Position numbers and translations under genes: made by a program
Shown: in pieces, positions 32,780 to 40,575 of the stretch
Numbering within the stretch: the stretch's first letter is position 1
Layout of the letters: the number at the start of each line of letters is the position of its first letter
Notes under the pieces: model-generated
What the model saw: the letters and a program-made list of their open reading frames with translations, nothing else
The model's database searches: none
Told to the model about the DNA's origin: nothing
Assembly: GCA_946183915.1 (NCBI GenBank)
Contig: CAMHDJ010000003.1
Coordinates: 1-64,000 of the forward strand
Reading direction: 5' to 3'
Origin: an uncultured Bacteroidales bacterium
GTDB lineage: Bacteria; Bacteroidota; Bacteroidia; Bacteroidales; P3
DNA length: 64,000 bases

Positions 32780-34489
32780 TTACTTTGTGCGGAAGCTCTG
32801 CAGGTCAGCCTCGGTGAAGTGCATCACGTAGTAGGCCTTGGCGCAGACATCCTCCTCCGTCATGCGGACATACACGTTAGCACTCTTGGCGAAGAGCTCC
32901 GGAGCCCGCGAGGCATCGTCCATGATGAGCAGACTCATGATCAGCTCAGCCGTCATGTCGTAGAGGCGACGGGCCAGGAAGTCGTGCACCTCCTGATTGT
33001 TTTGCTCCTTGACATAGTTGACAGCCTTCTCATACAAGTCCACCAACGGGGCGATACGTGCCTTCAGAGGCTTCATCTCGTCGCTCACCTCGTTCTGCAT
33101 CATATCCTTGATCACCTGCAGATAGGTACCATTGGTCACATAGCGGATAGCTGCCACCACCTGCAGCTGTGTGGTACCTTCGTAGATGCTGAAGATACGT
33201 GCGTCGCGGTAGAGGCGCTGACTCTTGTACTCCATGATGAAACCGCTGCCGCCATGGATCGAGATGGCGTCGTAGGCGTTCTGGCTGGCATACTCGCTGT
33301 TCATGCCTTTGGCCAGCGGCGTGAAGGCGTCGGCCAGCTTCGAGTACTGCTTCATCTCGGCGCGTTCCTCCGGCTCCAGCTTACGGTCGCGGCTGATGTC
33401 CTCCAGGCTCTTGTAGATGTCCACATAGCGACTCGTGCAGTAGAGCAACGAACGACCGGCATCGAGCTTGGCTTTCATACGGCTCAGCATGTCGTAGACG
33501 GCCGGGAAGTTGATGATCTTCTCGCCGAACTGGGCACGCTCGCGGGCATAAGCCAAGCCCTCGTTGTAGGCTTCCTGCTCCACGCCCACACTCTGAGCGG
33601 CGATGCCCAGACGGGCACCGTTCATCAGGGCCATGACATATTTAATCAAGCCCAGCTTGCGATCGCCGCAGAGCTCAGCCTTGGCGTTCTTGTAGGTCAA
33701 CTCGCAGGTGGGGCTACCATGAATGCCAAGCTTGTGCTCGATGTGGCGCACGTCGACACCACCGTTGCGCTTGTCGTAGATGAACATCGACAGGCCACGG
33801 CCGTCCTTCGTACCCTCCTCCGAGCGTGCCAGCACCAGGTGAATGTCCGAGTCACCGTTGGTGATGAAACGCTTGACACCGTTCAGGCGCCAGCACTGCT
33901 CCTTCTCGTCGTAGGTAGCCTTCAGCATCACACGCTGCAGATCACTGCCGGCGTCGGGTTCCGTGAGGTCCATGCTCATCGTCTCGCCGGCGCAGATGCG
34001 GGGGATGTACTTCGCACGCTGCTCTTCGCTGCCGAACTCGTAGAGGGTGTCGATGCAGCTCTGCAGACTCCAGATGTTCTGGAAGCCGGCATCGGCGGCG
34101 CTGATCACCTCGCTCATCATGCTGAACACCGTGCTCGGCAGGTTCAGTCCACCATAGCGACGCGGCATGCTCACACCGTAGAGGCCCGCCTTGCGGGTGA
34201 CGTCAAGATTCTCAAAGGTCTTCGACGCATAGATCATGCGGCCGTTCTCCAGGTGCGGGCCTTCCAGGTCCACACTCTCCGAGTTCGGTTCGATGGTATT
34301 GGCCGCCACGTCGCCCGTGATTTCCAGGATGCGACGGTAGTTCTCCACCGCGTCCTCATAGTCCACCGGCGCGTAGTCGCACCCTTTCGCGTCTTCGTAG
34401 TTCTTCTCTTTCAACTCCACCAGGCGCTTCATCAGCGGATGATCCAGGTGGAACGCTATCTCCGGATGGTCGGTATAATAGTTTGCCAT
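32780..34489 (-). CDS. acyl-CoA dehydrogenase family protein
   Basis: A 569-aa flavoprotein. The acyl-CoA dehydrogenase core has PRRYGGLNLP near the N-terminus, the mid-domain MDLTEPDAGSDLQRV and the C-terminal helical domain with the FAD-binding GGSGFIMEYKSQRLYRDA and the catalytic glutamate region IFSIYEGTTQLQ. About 130 residues extend past the usual C-terminus (from VIKDMMQNEVSDEM), the layout of the long Bacteroidales enzymes. It should oxidise acyl-CoA and pass electrons to the EtfAB pair encoded 7 bp upstream. The fatty or branched acyl substrate is not determined. Confidence 0.95.
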   Translation of the reverse strand: MANYYTDHPEIAFHLDHPLMKRLVELKEKNYEDAKGCDYAPVDYEDAVENYRRILEITGDVAANTIEPNSESVDLEGPHLENGRMIYASKTFENLDVTRKAGLYGVSMPRRYGGLNLPSTVFSMMSEVISAADAGFQNIWSLQSCIDTLYEFGSEEQRAKYIPRICAGETMSMDLTEPDAGSDLQRVMLKATYDEKEQCWRLNGVKRFITNGDSDIHLVLARSEEGTKDGRGLSMFIYDKRNGGVDVRHIEHKLGIHGSPTCELTYKNAKAELCGDRKLGLIKYVMALMNGARLGIAAQSVGVEQEAYNEGLAYARERAQFGEKIINFPAVYDMLSRMKAKLDAGRSLLYCTSRYVDIYKSLEDISRDRKLEPEERAEMKQYSKLADAFTPLAKGMNSEYASQNAYDAISIHGGSGFIMEYKSQRLYRDARIFSIYEGTTQLQVVAAIRYVTNGTYLQVIKDMMQNEVSDEMKPLKARIAPLVDLYEKAVNYVKEQNNQEVHDFLARRLYDMTAELIMSLLIMDDASRAPELFAKSANVYVRMTEEDVCAKAYYVMHFTEADLQSFRTK

Positions 34490-34496
34490 ATTGTTC

Positions 34497-35528
34497 TTAC
34501 TTGCTGTTCTGTTTGTAATACTTGATCAGTTTGGGGACGACCTCTTCCACCGTGCCGGTGATGACGTAGTCGGCGATCCGGTTGATCGGCGCCTCGGGGT
34601 CGCTGTTGATACTGATGATGATACCCGAGTCCTGCATGCCGGCGATGTGCTGAATCTGACCGCTGATGCCACAGGCAATGTAGACCTTCGGATGTACGGT
34701 GACGCCCGTCTGGCCGATCTGGCGGTCGTTGTCGATCCAGCCTGCGTCGACGGCGGCGCGGCTGCCACCCACCTCGCCGTGCAACACCTTGGCTAGCTCG
34801 AAGAGCATGTCGAAGCCCTCCTTCGAGCCCACGCCGTAGCCACCGCTGACCACGATGGGAGCCCCCTTGAGGTTATGCTTGGCAGCCTCCACGTGATGGT
34901 CGAGCACCTTCACCACGAAGGCCTCGGGCGAGACATATTTGCTCACTTCGGGGTAGACCACCTCCTTACGACAGGCACCCTCATACACAGCCTTCTGCAT
35001 GACGCCGCTGCGCACCGTGGCCATCTGCGGACGGTGGTCGGGGTTGACGATGGTGGCCACGATGTTGCCACCAAAGGCGGGACGTATCTGATAGAGCAGG
35101 TTCTCATACACCTGGCCCGTCTTCTTGTCCTCGTAGGGGCCGATCTCCAGCTGCGTGCAGTCGGCCGTCAGACCGCTGGTGAGACTCGAACTGACGCGCG
35201 GACCCAGGTCGCGGCCGATGACGGTGGCGCCCATGAGGCATATCTGCGGCTGCTCCTCCTTGAAGAGGTTTACCACGATGTCGGTGTGCGGAGCCGACGT
35301 GTAGGGGAAGAGCCCCTCGCCGTCGAAGACATAAAGCTTGTCGACGCCGTAGGGCAGTATCTGATTCTCCACCCGGCCCTTGATGCCGGTGCCGATCACC
35401 ACGGCTTCCAGGTCCACCTTCAGCTCGTTGGCCAGCTTGCGGCCCTTGGTCAGCAACTCCTGGCTCACCTCGCGCACCTCCGCGCCCTCGATCTCTATAT
35501 ATACGAATACGTTGTTCATCTTAGCCAA
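34497..35528 (-). CDS. etfA: electron transfer flavoprotein subunit alpha
   Basis: A 343-aa EtfA. The N-terminal domain starts NNVFVYIEIEGAEVREVSQE; the C-terminal FAD-binding domain shows VVSGGYGVGSKEGFDML, GQTGVTVHPKVYIACGISGQ and the closing SINSDPEAPINRIADY. With EtfB it carries electrons from the acyl-CoA dehydrogenase. The gene overlaps etfB by 8 bp and lies 7 bp before the dehydrogenase, so the three form one operon. Whether the complex bifurcates electrons cannot be decided by eye. Confidence 0.96.
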   Translation of the reverse strand: MAKMNNVFVYIEIEGAEVREVSQELLTKGRKLANELKVDLEAVVIGTGIKGRVENQILPYGVDKLYVFDGEGLFPYTSAPHTDIVVNLFKEEQPQICLMGATVIGRDLGPRVSSSLTSGLTADCTQLEIGPYEDKKTGQVYENLLYQIRPAFGGNIVATIVNPDHRPQMATVRSGVMQKAVYEGACRKEVVYPEVSKYVSPEAFVVKVLDHHVEAAKHNLKGAPIVVSGGYGVGSKEGFDMLFELAKVLHGEVGGSRAAVDAGWIDNDRQIGQTGVTVHPKVYIACGISGQIQHIAGMQDSGIIISINSDPEAPINRIADYVITGTVEEVVPKLIKYYKQNSK

Positions 35529-36390
35529 TAATCTTATCGTTTAACAATTCCTGAATCAGCCCCTCGATGTCGGCATCGGCGGCCGTGAGGCTCTTGCTCT
35601 CCTTGGCTTGGAAGGCGATGCTGCGCACCTCCTTCACCTTGGTGGGACTGCCGCTCATGCCGCACTGGCTGGGGTCGCCGTCCACATCGGCCACACTCCA
35701 CTGCGTCAGCGTCAGCTCCGGCCGAGCGGCGCGGAGGGCCTTGCGCGGGTCGTCGTCGGCCACCTCGAGCGGGCAAGCGGCGTACTTGTACTTCATCACG
35801 AGCTTGGCGTTGGCCGGGCGGCACTCGGCGGCCGACCCGTTGACGGTCACCACCAGCGGCAGCGGGGCCTCCACCACCTCGACGCCGCCGTCGATCATGC
35901 GGCGGATGGTGGCTTTGCCGTTCTCCACCTTGAGAATCTCCTCGGCGTAGGTCACCTGGTTCAAGCCCAACTTCTGGGCCACCTGCGGACCCACCTGGGC
36001 CGTGTCGCCGTCGATGGCCTGGCGGCCGCCGATCACGAGGTCCACATGGCCGATCTTCTTGATGGCCGCCGACAGGGCATAGCTCGTAGCCAGCGTGTCG
36101 GCACCGGCAAAGAGGCGGTCGGTGAGCAGCCAGCCGGTGTCGGCGCCACGATAGAGACCCTCGCGGATGATCTCGCCGGCGCGCGGCGGCCCCATGGTCA
36201 GCAAGCCCACTTCGACGTCGGGCTGCTGCTCCTTGATGCGCAGCGCCTGCTCCAGGGCGTTCAAATCTTCGGGGTTAAAAATGGCGGGCAACGCGGCGCG
36301 GTTCACCGTGCCTTCGGCCGTCATAGCATCCTTGCCAACATTGCGAGTATCAGGAACTTGCTTGGCAAGTACAACAATCTTCAGACTCAT
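35521..36390 (-). CDS. etfB: electron transfer flavoprotein subunit beta
   Basis: A 289-aa EtfB starting MSLKIVVLAKQVPDTRNVGK; an upstream in-frame ATG would add 25 residues of non-conserved sequence and was rejected. Conserved segments are FNPEDLNALEQALRIKE, LVIGGRQAIDGDTAQVGPQ and LPLVVTVNGSAAECRPAN. First gene of the etfB-etfA-dehydrogenase transcript, with a -7 box about 23 bp upstream. Confidence 0.95.
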   Translation of the reverse strand: MSLKIVVLAKQVPDTRNVGKDAMTAEGTVNRAALPAIFNPEDLNALEQALRIKEQQPDVEVGLLTMGPPRAGEIIREGLYRGADTGWLLTDRLFAGADTLATSYALSAAIKKIGHVDLVIGGRQAIDGDTAQVGPQVAQKLGLNQVTYAEEILKVENGKATIRRMIDGGVEVVEAPLPLVVTVNGSAAECRPANAKLVMKYKYAACPLEVADDDPRKALRAARPELTLTQWSVADVDGDPSQCGMSGSPTKVKEVRSIAFQAKESKSLTAADADIEGLIQELLNDKIIG

Positions 36391-36412
36391 ATTCCATTCT
36401 TTTATTATCTTG

Positions 36413-36442
36413 CAAAAATACGCAATTTTTATGATATAGCAA
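36413..36442 (-). promoter_or_regulatory. promoter of the etfB operon
   Basis: Minus strand -7 box TATTTTTG (36420-36413) with a TTG at 36442-36440, spacing 19 bp, in an AT-rich region just before the etfB start codon. Confidence 0.6.
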
Positions 36443-36567
36443 CAAAAAAATGCCCCTCGACCCACTTTTTAACATTTCCCGCCGCACAGTTGATCGTACA
36501 CCACCTCCCACACTCCACACATCACTTGCCATCCACTTTTGGTAGTTTTAAGTAAAATTAGGTTAAA

Positions 36568-36593
36568 AAATTAGATCGTGCACGATCTAATTT
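36568..36593. promoter_or_regulatory. 26-bp perfect palindrome, candidate operator
   Basis: AAATTAGATCGTG followed directly by its exact complement CACGATCTAATTT. It lies about 150 bp upstream of the etfB -7 box in a gap of 474 bp that is otherwise gene-free. The size and symmetry suit a dimeric regulator of the TetR type, or an RNA hairpin. Confidence 0.7.
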
Positions 36594-36703
36594 GCACATT
36601 TAAAACATTCAGAACGAGGCTTCTAGCCTTCCGAAAGTGTGTTAACCATGCTGGAAAACTCGCAAAACGCTGACAGGGCAAGGATTTTGCCCTGGTTTTA
36701 AGA

Positions 36704-36751
36704 GAGTCATCAGGGAGTCATCAGGGAGCCATCAGGGAGAAGTCAGGGAGA
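36704..36751. repeat. 11-bp tandem repeat, GAGTCATCAGG variant
   Basis: Four tandem units: GAGTCATCAGG twice, GAGCCATCAGG and GAGAAGTCAGG, then GAGA. The period is the same 11 bp as in the GCATCATCTAG arrays, with a related but distinct sequence. Confidence 0.85.
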
Positions 36752-36794
36752 CAAGGCTATAGCAACCTCGGGACGAGGCGTTTGGAAAAAGTAT

Positions 36795-36840
36795 AAAAAA
36801 GCGCCTGCCGCCGGACATCAATCTGCCCGAGGCAGGCGTT
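36795..36840 (-). terminator. intrinsic terminator after the fab-nitroreductase operon
   Basis: Minus strand: AACGCCTGCC, a 21-nt loop, GGCAGGCG, then C and six T residues (36800-36795). It lies 25 bp after the nitroreductase stop codon. Confidence 0.75.
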
Positions 36841-36864
36841 ATCCTGAGCTCGAGGGCCAGGATG

Positions 36865-37614
36865 CTAGAAGTTCCACATACCGCTGTCCTTCAGGAACTG
36901 GAGCAGGTCGCGGCTGACGCTCTCGTTCATCTGGCGCGGATAGCGCTTGGTGGTGAAGATTTCGCAGTAGTTGCGGGTGCCGTTCTCCTTGACCATCCGC
37001 TTGTTGAAGGGATCGTCGTCGCGCACCTTGTGGGTGGCAATCAGCTCGTCGTCGGTGGGCACATGGTAGGTCTCGCGGTGCAGGATGGCGTCGGTGCCGA
37101 GGCGCTCGCTGCGGCGAGGTTCCTCGGCGGGGTGGCCCATGGCAAGGGCGATGACGGGAACCACGCCACGGGGGCACTGCAGCAGTTCGGCTATCTGGCG
37201 CGTGTTGTAGTTGACGGTGCCGAGGTAGCAGAAGCCAAGGCCGCGGGCTTCGGCGGCCATGCAGATGTTCTGCGCGCAGAGCGAGGCGTCGACCAGCGCC
37301 GAGGTGAACCAGAGGAGGTTGCCGTAAGGCTCGTCGCACTGGTTGACACGGCAGTAGTGGTGGTAGCGGGCCACGTCGACACAGACGGTGAGCCACAGCG
37401 GAGCCGTGGCGCACTGGCCGAAGTGGAGCGTGCAGAGCTCGCTGCGGAGAGGTTCCTGGGTGGTGGCTATCACGCTGTAGAGCTGCATGTTGCCCGTGTT
37501 CGAGGCACGGATGCCGCACTGCACCATCTCGTCGAGCAGTGCGTCGCTGACGGGTTCGGCGGTAAACTGGCGCACCGACCGGTGCGCCAGCAGGGTTTCG
37601 ATGGCGGTATTCAT
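36865..37614 (-). CDS. nitroreductase family protein (NfsA/FRP-like)
   Basis: A 249-aa flavin oxidoreductase. The start MNTAIETLLAHRSVRQFTAE is the usual N-terminus; conserved parts are GIRASNTGNMQLYSVIATT (FMN contact), LCAQNICMAAEARGLGFCYL and VPVIALAMGHPAEEPRRSERL. The length and the C-terminal extension (VKENGTRNYCEIFTTKRY) resemble NfsA/FRP-type NADPH-flavin reductases. It follows fabG by one base and is last in the fatty-acid synthesis operon before the terminator. The physiological substrate is unknown. Confidence 0.93.
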   Translation of the reverse strand: MNTAIETLLAHRSVRQFTAEPVSDALLDEMVQCGIRASNTGNMQLYSVIATTQEPLRSELCTLHFGQCATAPLWLTVCVDVARYHHYCRVNQCDEPYGNLLWFTSALVDASLCAQNICMAAEARGLGFCYLGTVNYNTRQIAELLQCPRGVVPVIALAMGHPAEEPRRSERLGTDAILHRETYHVPTDDELIATHKVRDDDPFNKRMVKENGTRNYCEIFTTKRYPRQMNESVSRDLLQFLKDSGMWNF

Positions 37615-37615
37615 C

Positions 37616-38359
37616 TTACAACGAGACGCCTCCGTCGACGCAGATGACCTGGCCGGTGATGTACTCGCTGAGGTCGGAGGCCAGGAAGACCGAGGTGCGG
37701 GCAATGTCGAGGTCGGTGCCGGGACGGCGCAGGGGAATCTCGGCGAGCCACTTCTCGCGGGCTTCCTTGGGCATGGCCTGGGTCATGGCCGACTCGATGA
37801 GACCGGGAGCGATGGCGTTGCAGCGGATGCCGCGCGATCCGAGCTCCTTGGCAAGGCTCTTGGTGAAGCCGATGATGCCGGCCTTGGAGGCCGAGTAGTT
37901 GCACTGGCCCGCGTTGCCGTTGACGCCCACCACCGACGAGGTGTTGATGATGGAGCCCGAGCGCTGCTTGAGCATCATGGGGGCAAAGGCCTTGCAGTAG
38001 TTGAACACCGAGCGGAGGTTGACCTCGAGCACGAGGTCCCAGTCCTTGGGGCTCATGCGGAGCAGGAGGGTGTCGCGGGTGATGCCGGCGTTGTTGACCA
38101 GCGCGTCGAGGCGGCCAAAGTTCTTCTGCACCTGCTCGGCGACGGCCATGGTCTGGTCGTAGTCGGCGGCATTGCTGGCGATGAAGGCGCTGCGGGGGCT
38201 GACCTTCTGCAGCTCGGCCAGGAGCTCACGGCTGGCGTCGTTCTCCTGCAAATCGGTGAAAATCACGGTGGCACCGTGCTCGGCGAAGAGCTGGGCGGTG
38301 CGCTTGCCGATGCCGCGCGAGGCACCGGTGACTAGGGCTATTTTGTTCTCTAGAAGCAT
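37616..38359 (-). CDS. fabG: 3-oxoacyl-ACP reductase FabG
   Basis: A 247-aa short-chain dehydrogenase. Cofactor motif VTGASRGIGKRTAQ, NNAG at about 90, catalytic Ser-Tyr-Lys in INTSSVVGVNGNAGQCNYSASKAG, and the C-terminal QVICVDGGVSL match FabG. It reduces 3-oxoacyl-ACP with NADPH in fatty acid elongation. The start MLLENKIALVTG was chosen because the earlier in-frame ATG (five residues more) lies next to the inserted repeat element. The element at 38367-38855 ends only 7 bp upstream of the start codon and therefore supplies the leader sequence. Confidence 0.95.
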   Translation of the reverse strand: MLLENKIALVTGASRGIGKRTAQLFAEHGATVIFTDLQENDASRELLAELQKVSPRSAFIASNAADYDQTMAVAEQVQKNFGRLDALVNNAGITRDTLLLRMSPKDWDLVLEVNLRSVFNYCKAFAPMMLKQRSGSIINTSSVVGVNGNAGQCNYSASKAGIIGFTKSLAKELGSRGIRCNAIAPGLIESAMTQAMPKEAREKWLAEIPLRRPGTDLDIARTSVFLASDLSEYITGQVICVDGGVSL

Positions 38360-38366
38360 AGATTTC

Positions 38367-38855
38367 GGCCTCACCCCCGCCCCCTCTCCTGTGAGGAGAG
38401 GGGAGTAGAATGAGGGCTTGTTTTTTATTGTTGATTATACAATCTGTTTTTTATCTTTTCAATCACGTTGCGAGTGTCGTACACGACTTCTTCATTACTG
38501 AATCGCATCACACCGTAGCCGAGGTCTTCGAGGTTGGCGGTTCTTGTTGCATCATCTGCCTGCTGCAAGGGGTCGCTGTGATAGCCGCCGTCCACTTCGA
38601 TTATCAACCGGTTGGGTAGGTTGATAAAATCGGCGATGTAGTCGCCCACCGGGTGTTGCCGCCGGAATCGGCATCCTTGTATCTGACGTCTCAACGCATC
38701 CCACAACACACGTTCAGCCTCGGTCATGTTGCGACGGTTGTCCTTGGCAAAAGCCTTGGTCAGCTCATACCGGTCAGGGCTGGCGGTTCGGCAAAGGAAG
38801 TCGCTCATAGCTAACCACTCCCCTCTCCTCCTAGGAGAGGGGTTGGGGGTGAGGC
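38367..38855. mobile_element. 489-bp DUF559-bearing element with inverted ends
   Basis: Left end GGCCTCACCCCCGCCCC with inner palindrome CTCTCCTGTGAGGAGAG, then AGTAGAATG; right end TAACCACTCCCC, inner CTCTCCTCCTAGGAGAG, then GGGGGTGAGGC. The outer ends are inverted copies. Inside is one gene (38425-38808, DUF559). It separates fabG from fabZ. Short copies with the same ends and no gene are at 8863-8995 and 9276-9378. No target-site duplication is obvious. Confidence 0.8.
38425..38808 (-). CDS. DUF559 domain endonuclease-like protein
   Basis: A 127-aa protein with the whole DUF559 (PD-(D/E)XK, Vsr-like) fold: NMTEAERVLWDALRRQ, CRFRRQHPVGDYIADFINLP and the active-site pattern LIIEVDGGYHSD (Asp of ADF, Glu-x-Asp in IEVDG). 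Proteins of this family are related to very-short-patch-repair and mobile-element nucleases; activity has seldom been tested. The gene is AT-richer than its neighbours and lies within inverted palindromic ends, interrupting a fab operon. That points to acquisition as part of a small mobile or selfish element. No methyltransferase is nearby. Confidence 0.92.
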   Translation of the reverse strand: MSDFLCRTASPDRYELTKAFAKDNRRNMTEAERVLWDALRRQIQGCRFRRQHPVGDYIADFINLPNRLIIEVDGGYHSDPLQQADDATRTANLEDLGYGVMRFSNEEVVYDTRNVIEKIKNRLYNQQ

Positions 38856-39277
38856 TGGTTGTCGATCAGTGCAAATGTCAGTTCGCCTTGGCAGCAAGGC
38901 TTGCCACCGACGGTGGCTTTGGCGTCGACGAAGAAGATCATGCCGCGGCGGTTGGTGATGCGGGCACGCACCTCGATGGTGTCGCCCGGGCGCACCGGCT
39001 GGCGGAAGCGCACGTTGTTGATGCCGCTGTAGAGCGGCGTACGGCCGATCAGTTCGTCGCGCACCAGAATACAGCTGGACTGCGCCATGATCTCGCACTG
39101 GATGACACCCGGCACCACGGGGTTGCCGGGGAAGTGGCCTTGCAGGAAGAACTCGTCGCCGCGCACGTGGTAGTGGGCAATGGCGGTATCGCCTTCCATC
39201 ACCACGTCGTCGATGAGCAGCATCGGCTCACGGTGCGGCAGGAAGGTCTTGATTTCGTCTCTGTTCAATACGTTCAT
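38831..39277 (-). CDS. fabZ: 3-hydroxyacyl-ACP dehydratase FabZ, 3' end from repeat
   Basis: A 148-aa hot-dog-fold dehydratase. Catalytic His lies in FLPHREPMLLIDDV and the catalytic Glu in GHFPGNPVVPGVIQCEIMAQ. It dehydrates 3-hydroxyacyl-ACP in fatty acid synthesis. The last residues (QPHPQPLS) and the stop codon are encoded by the right end of the DUF559-bearing element; the TAG stop is at the centre of its inner palindrome. A few native C-terminal residues were thus probably replaced, without touching the fold. The first hot-dog domain is complete; no LpxC fusion as in some Bacteroidetes. Confidence 0.94.
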   Translation of the reverse strand: MNVLNRDEIKTFLPHREPMLLIDDVVMEGDTAIAHYHVRGDEFFLQGHFPGNPVVPGVIQCEIMAQSSCILVRDELIGRTPLYSGINNVRFRQPVRPGDTIEVRARITNRRGMIFFVDAKATVGGKPCCQGELTFALIDNQPHPQPLS

Positions 39278-39298
39278 TGTATGACTTTTAACTGTTTT

Positions 39299-40540
39299 TT
39301 ACTTAATCTTTCTCAGCGCCACGCTGGCGTTGTTGCCGCCGAAGCCGAAGGTGTTGCTCAGGGCGATGTCGGCCTGCCACTGGCGGGCGGTGTGGGGCGT
39401 GTAGTCGAGGTCACACTCGGGATCCGGCTGGTCGAGGTGGATGGTGGGCGGAATGGTTCCGTTCTGGAGAGCCAAAGCGCTGATGATCAGCTCAACGGCA
39501 CCGGTGGCGCCAAGCATGTGGCCATGCATCGACTTGGTGCTGCTGATGACGGCCTTGTGGGCACCGTCTTCGCCGAGAGTGGTCTTAATGGCGCGGGTCT
39601 CGCCCTTGTCGTTGAGGGGGGTACCGGTGCCGTGAGCATTGATATAGAGGTGCTCATCGGCCTTGAAACCAGCCTCTTCGAGGGCCAGCTTCATGGCCTG
39701 GGCGGCTCCACGACCTTCGGGGTGCGGGGCGGTGTAGTGGTGGGCGTCGCAGGTGTTTCCATAGCCACAGACCTCGGCGTACAGCTTGGCGCCACGCTTT
39801 TTGGCCAGCTCCTCGCTCTCGAGGATGAGGATGCCGCAGCCTTCGCCGAGCACGAAGCCCTTGCGGCGGGCGTCGAAGGGCAGCGAGGCGGCCATGGGAT
39901 CGTCGCTGGTGGTAAGGGCCTTCATGTTAGAGAAGCCGCCGACAGCCATCTCGCAGATGGCAGCCTCGGTGCCGCCGGTGATGACGGCGTCGGCACGACC
40001 CTCGTGGATCAGGCGGTAGGCCTCGCCCACGCTGTGGGTTCCGGTGGCGCAAGCCGTCACGACGGGGATGTTGGGTCCCTGGGCGTTGTAGGTAATGGCC
40101 ACGTTGCCGCCCGCAATGTTCGAGATCATCTCGGGGATGAACAGGGGCGAAATGCGGCGCAGACCGTACTGCATCTTGTTGGCATGCTCGCGCTCAAAGG
40201 TGGTGATGCCACCAATACCGCTGCCGATGGCGGTGCCGAAACGGGTGGGATCGACATCCTCGCCGACGCGCAAACCGCTGTCCTGCATGGCCTGTGCGGC
40301 CGCCGCCAGGGCATAGAGGGCGAAGGTGTCGTTGTGACGGATCATCGTCTTGTCGATACCGTAGTCCTCGGGGTGGAAGTCTTTGACCTCGGCAGCCACC
40401 TTGACGGGGAGCTGCTCACGGTCGAGTTTGGTGATGTAGTCAATGCCACACACACCGTTGATCACGCTGTTCCACAGCGATTCAATATTATTTCCAAGTG
40501 GGGTTATACAGCCCACGCCTGTGATGAATACTCTGTTCAT
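39299..40540 (-). CDS. fabF: beta-ketoacyl-ACP synthase II FabF
   Basis: A 413-aa condensing enzyme. Catalytic Cys in VTACATGTHSVGEA, the two active-site His in NAHGTGTPLNDKGE and KSMHGHMLGATGAVE, and the C-terminal SNTFGFGGNNASVAL are all present. FabF extends acyl-ACP with malonyl-ACP. It is 21 bp upstream of fabZ and 35 bp downstream of fabH on the same strand. No acpP gene lies next to it in this window. Confidence 0.97.
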   Translation of the reverse strand: MNRVFITGVGCITPLGNNIESLWNSVINGVCGIDYITKLDREQLPVKVAAEVKDFHPEDYGIDKTMIRHNDTFALYALAAAAQAMQDSGLRVGEDVDPTRFGTAIGSGIGGITTFEREHANKMQYGLRRISPLFIPEMISNIAGGNVAITYNAQGPNIPVVTACATGTHSVGEAYRLIHEGRADAVITGGTEAAICEMAVGGFSNMKALTTSDDPMAASLPFDARRKGFVLGEGCGILILESEELAKKRGAKLYAEVCGYGNTCDAHHYTAPHPEGRGAAQAMKLALEEAGFKADEHLYINAHGTGTPLNDKGETRAIKTTLGEDGAHKAVISSTKSMHGHMLGATGAVELIISALALQNGTIPPTIHLDQPDPECDLDYTPHTARQWQADIALSNTFGFGGNNASVALRKIK

Positions 40541-40575
40541 ATTATTAATTTGTTTCTATATTTATTAGTTAGTAT

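Noticed and set aside
32312-34525. Long plus-strand open frame opposite the acyl-CoA dehydrogenase
   Set aside because: Shadow of the real minus-strand gene; His/Leu/Val-rich and without recognisable motifs.
38425-38808. Restriction-modification system or defence island
   Set aside because: A single Vsr-like/DUF559 gene with no methyltransferase or other defence gene nearby.
38367-38855. Insertion sequence with transposase
   Set aside because: The only gene inside is DUF559; no DDE or HUH motif is present, and no target-site duplication can be seen.
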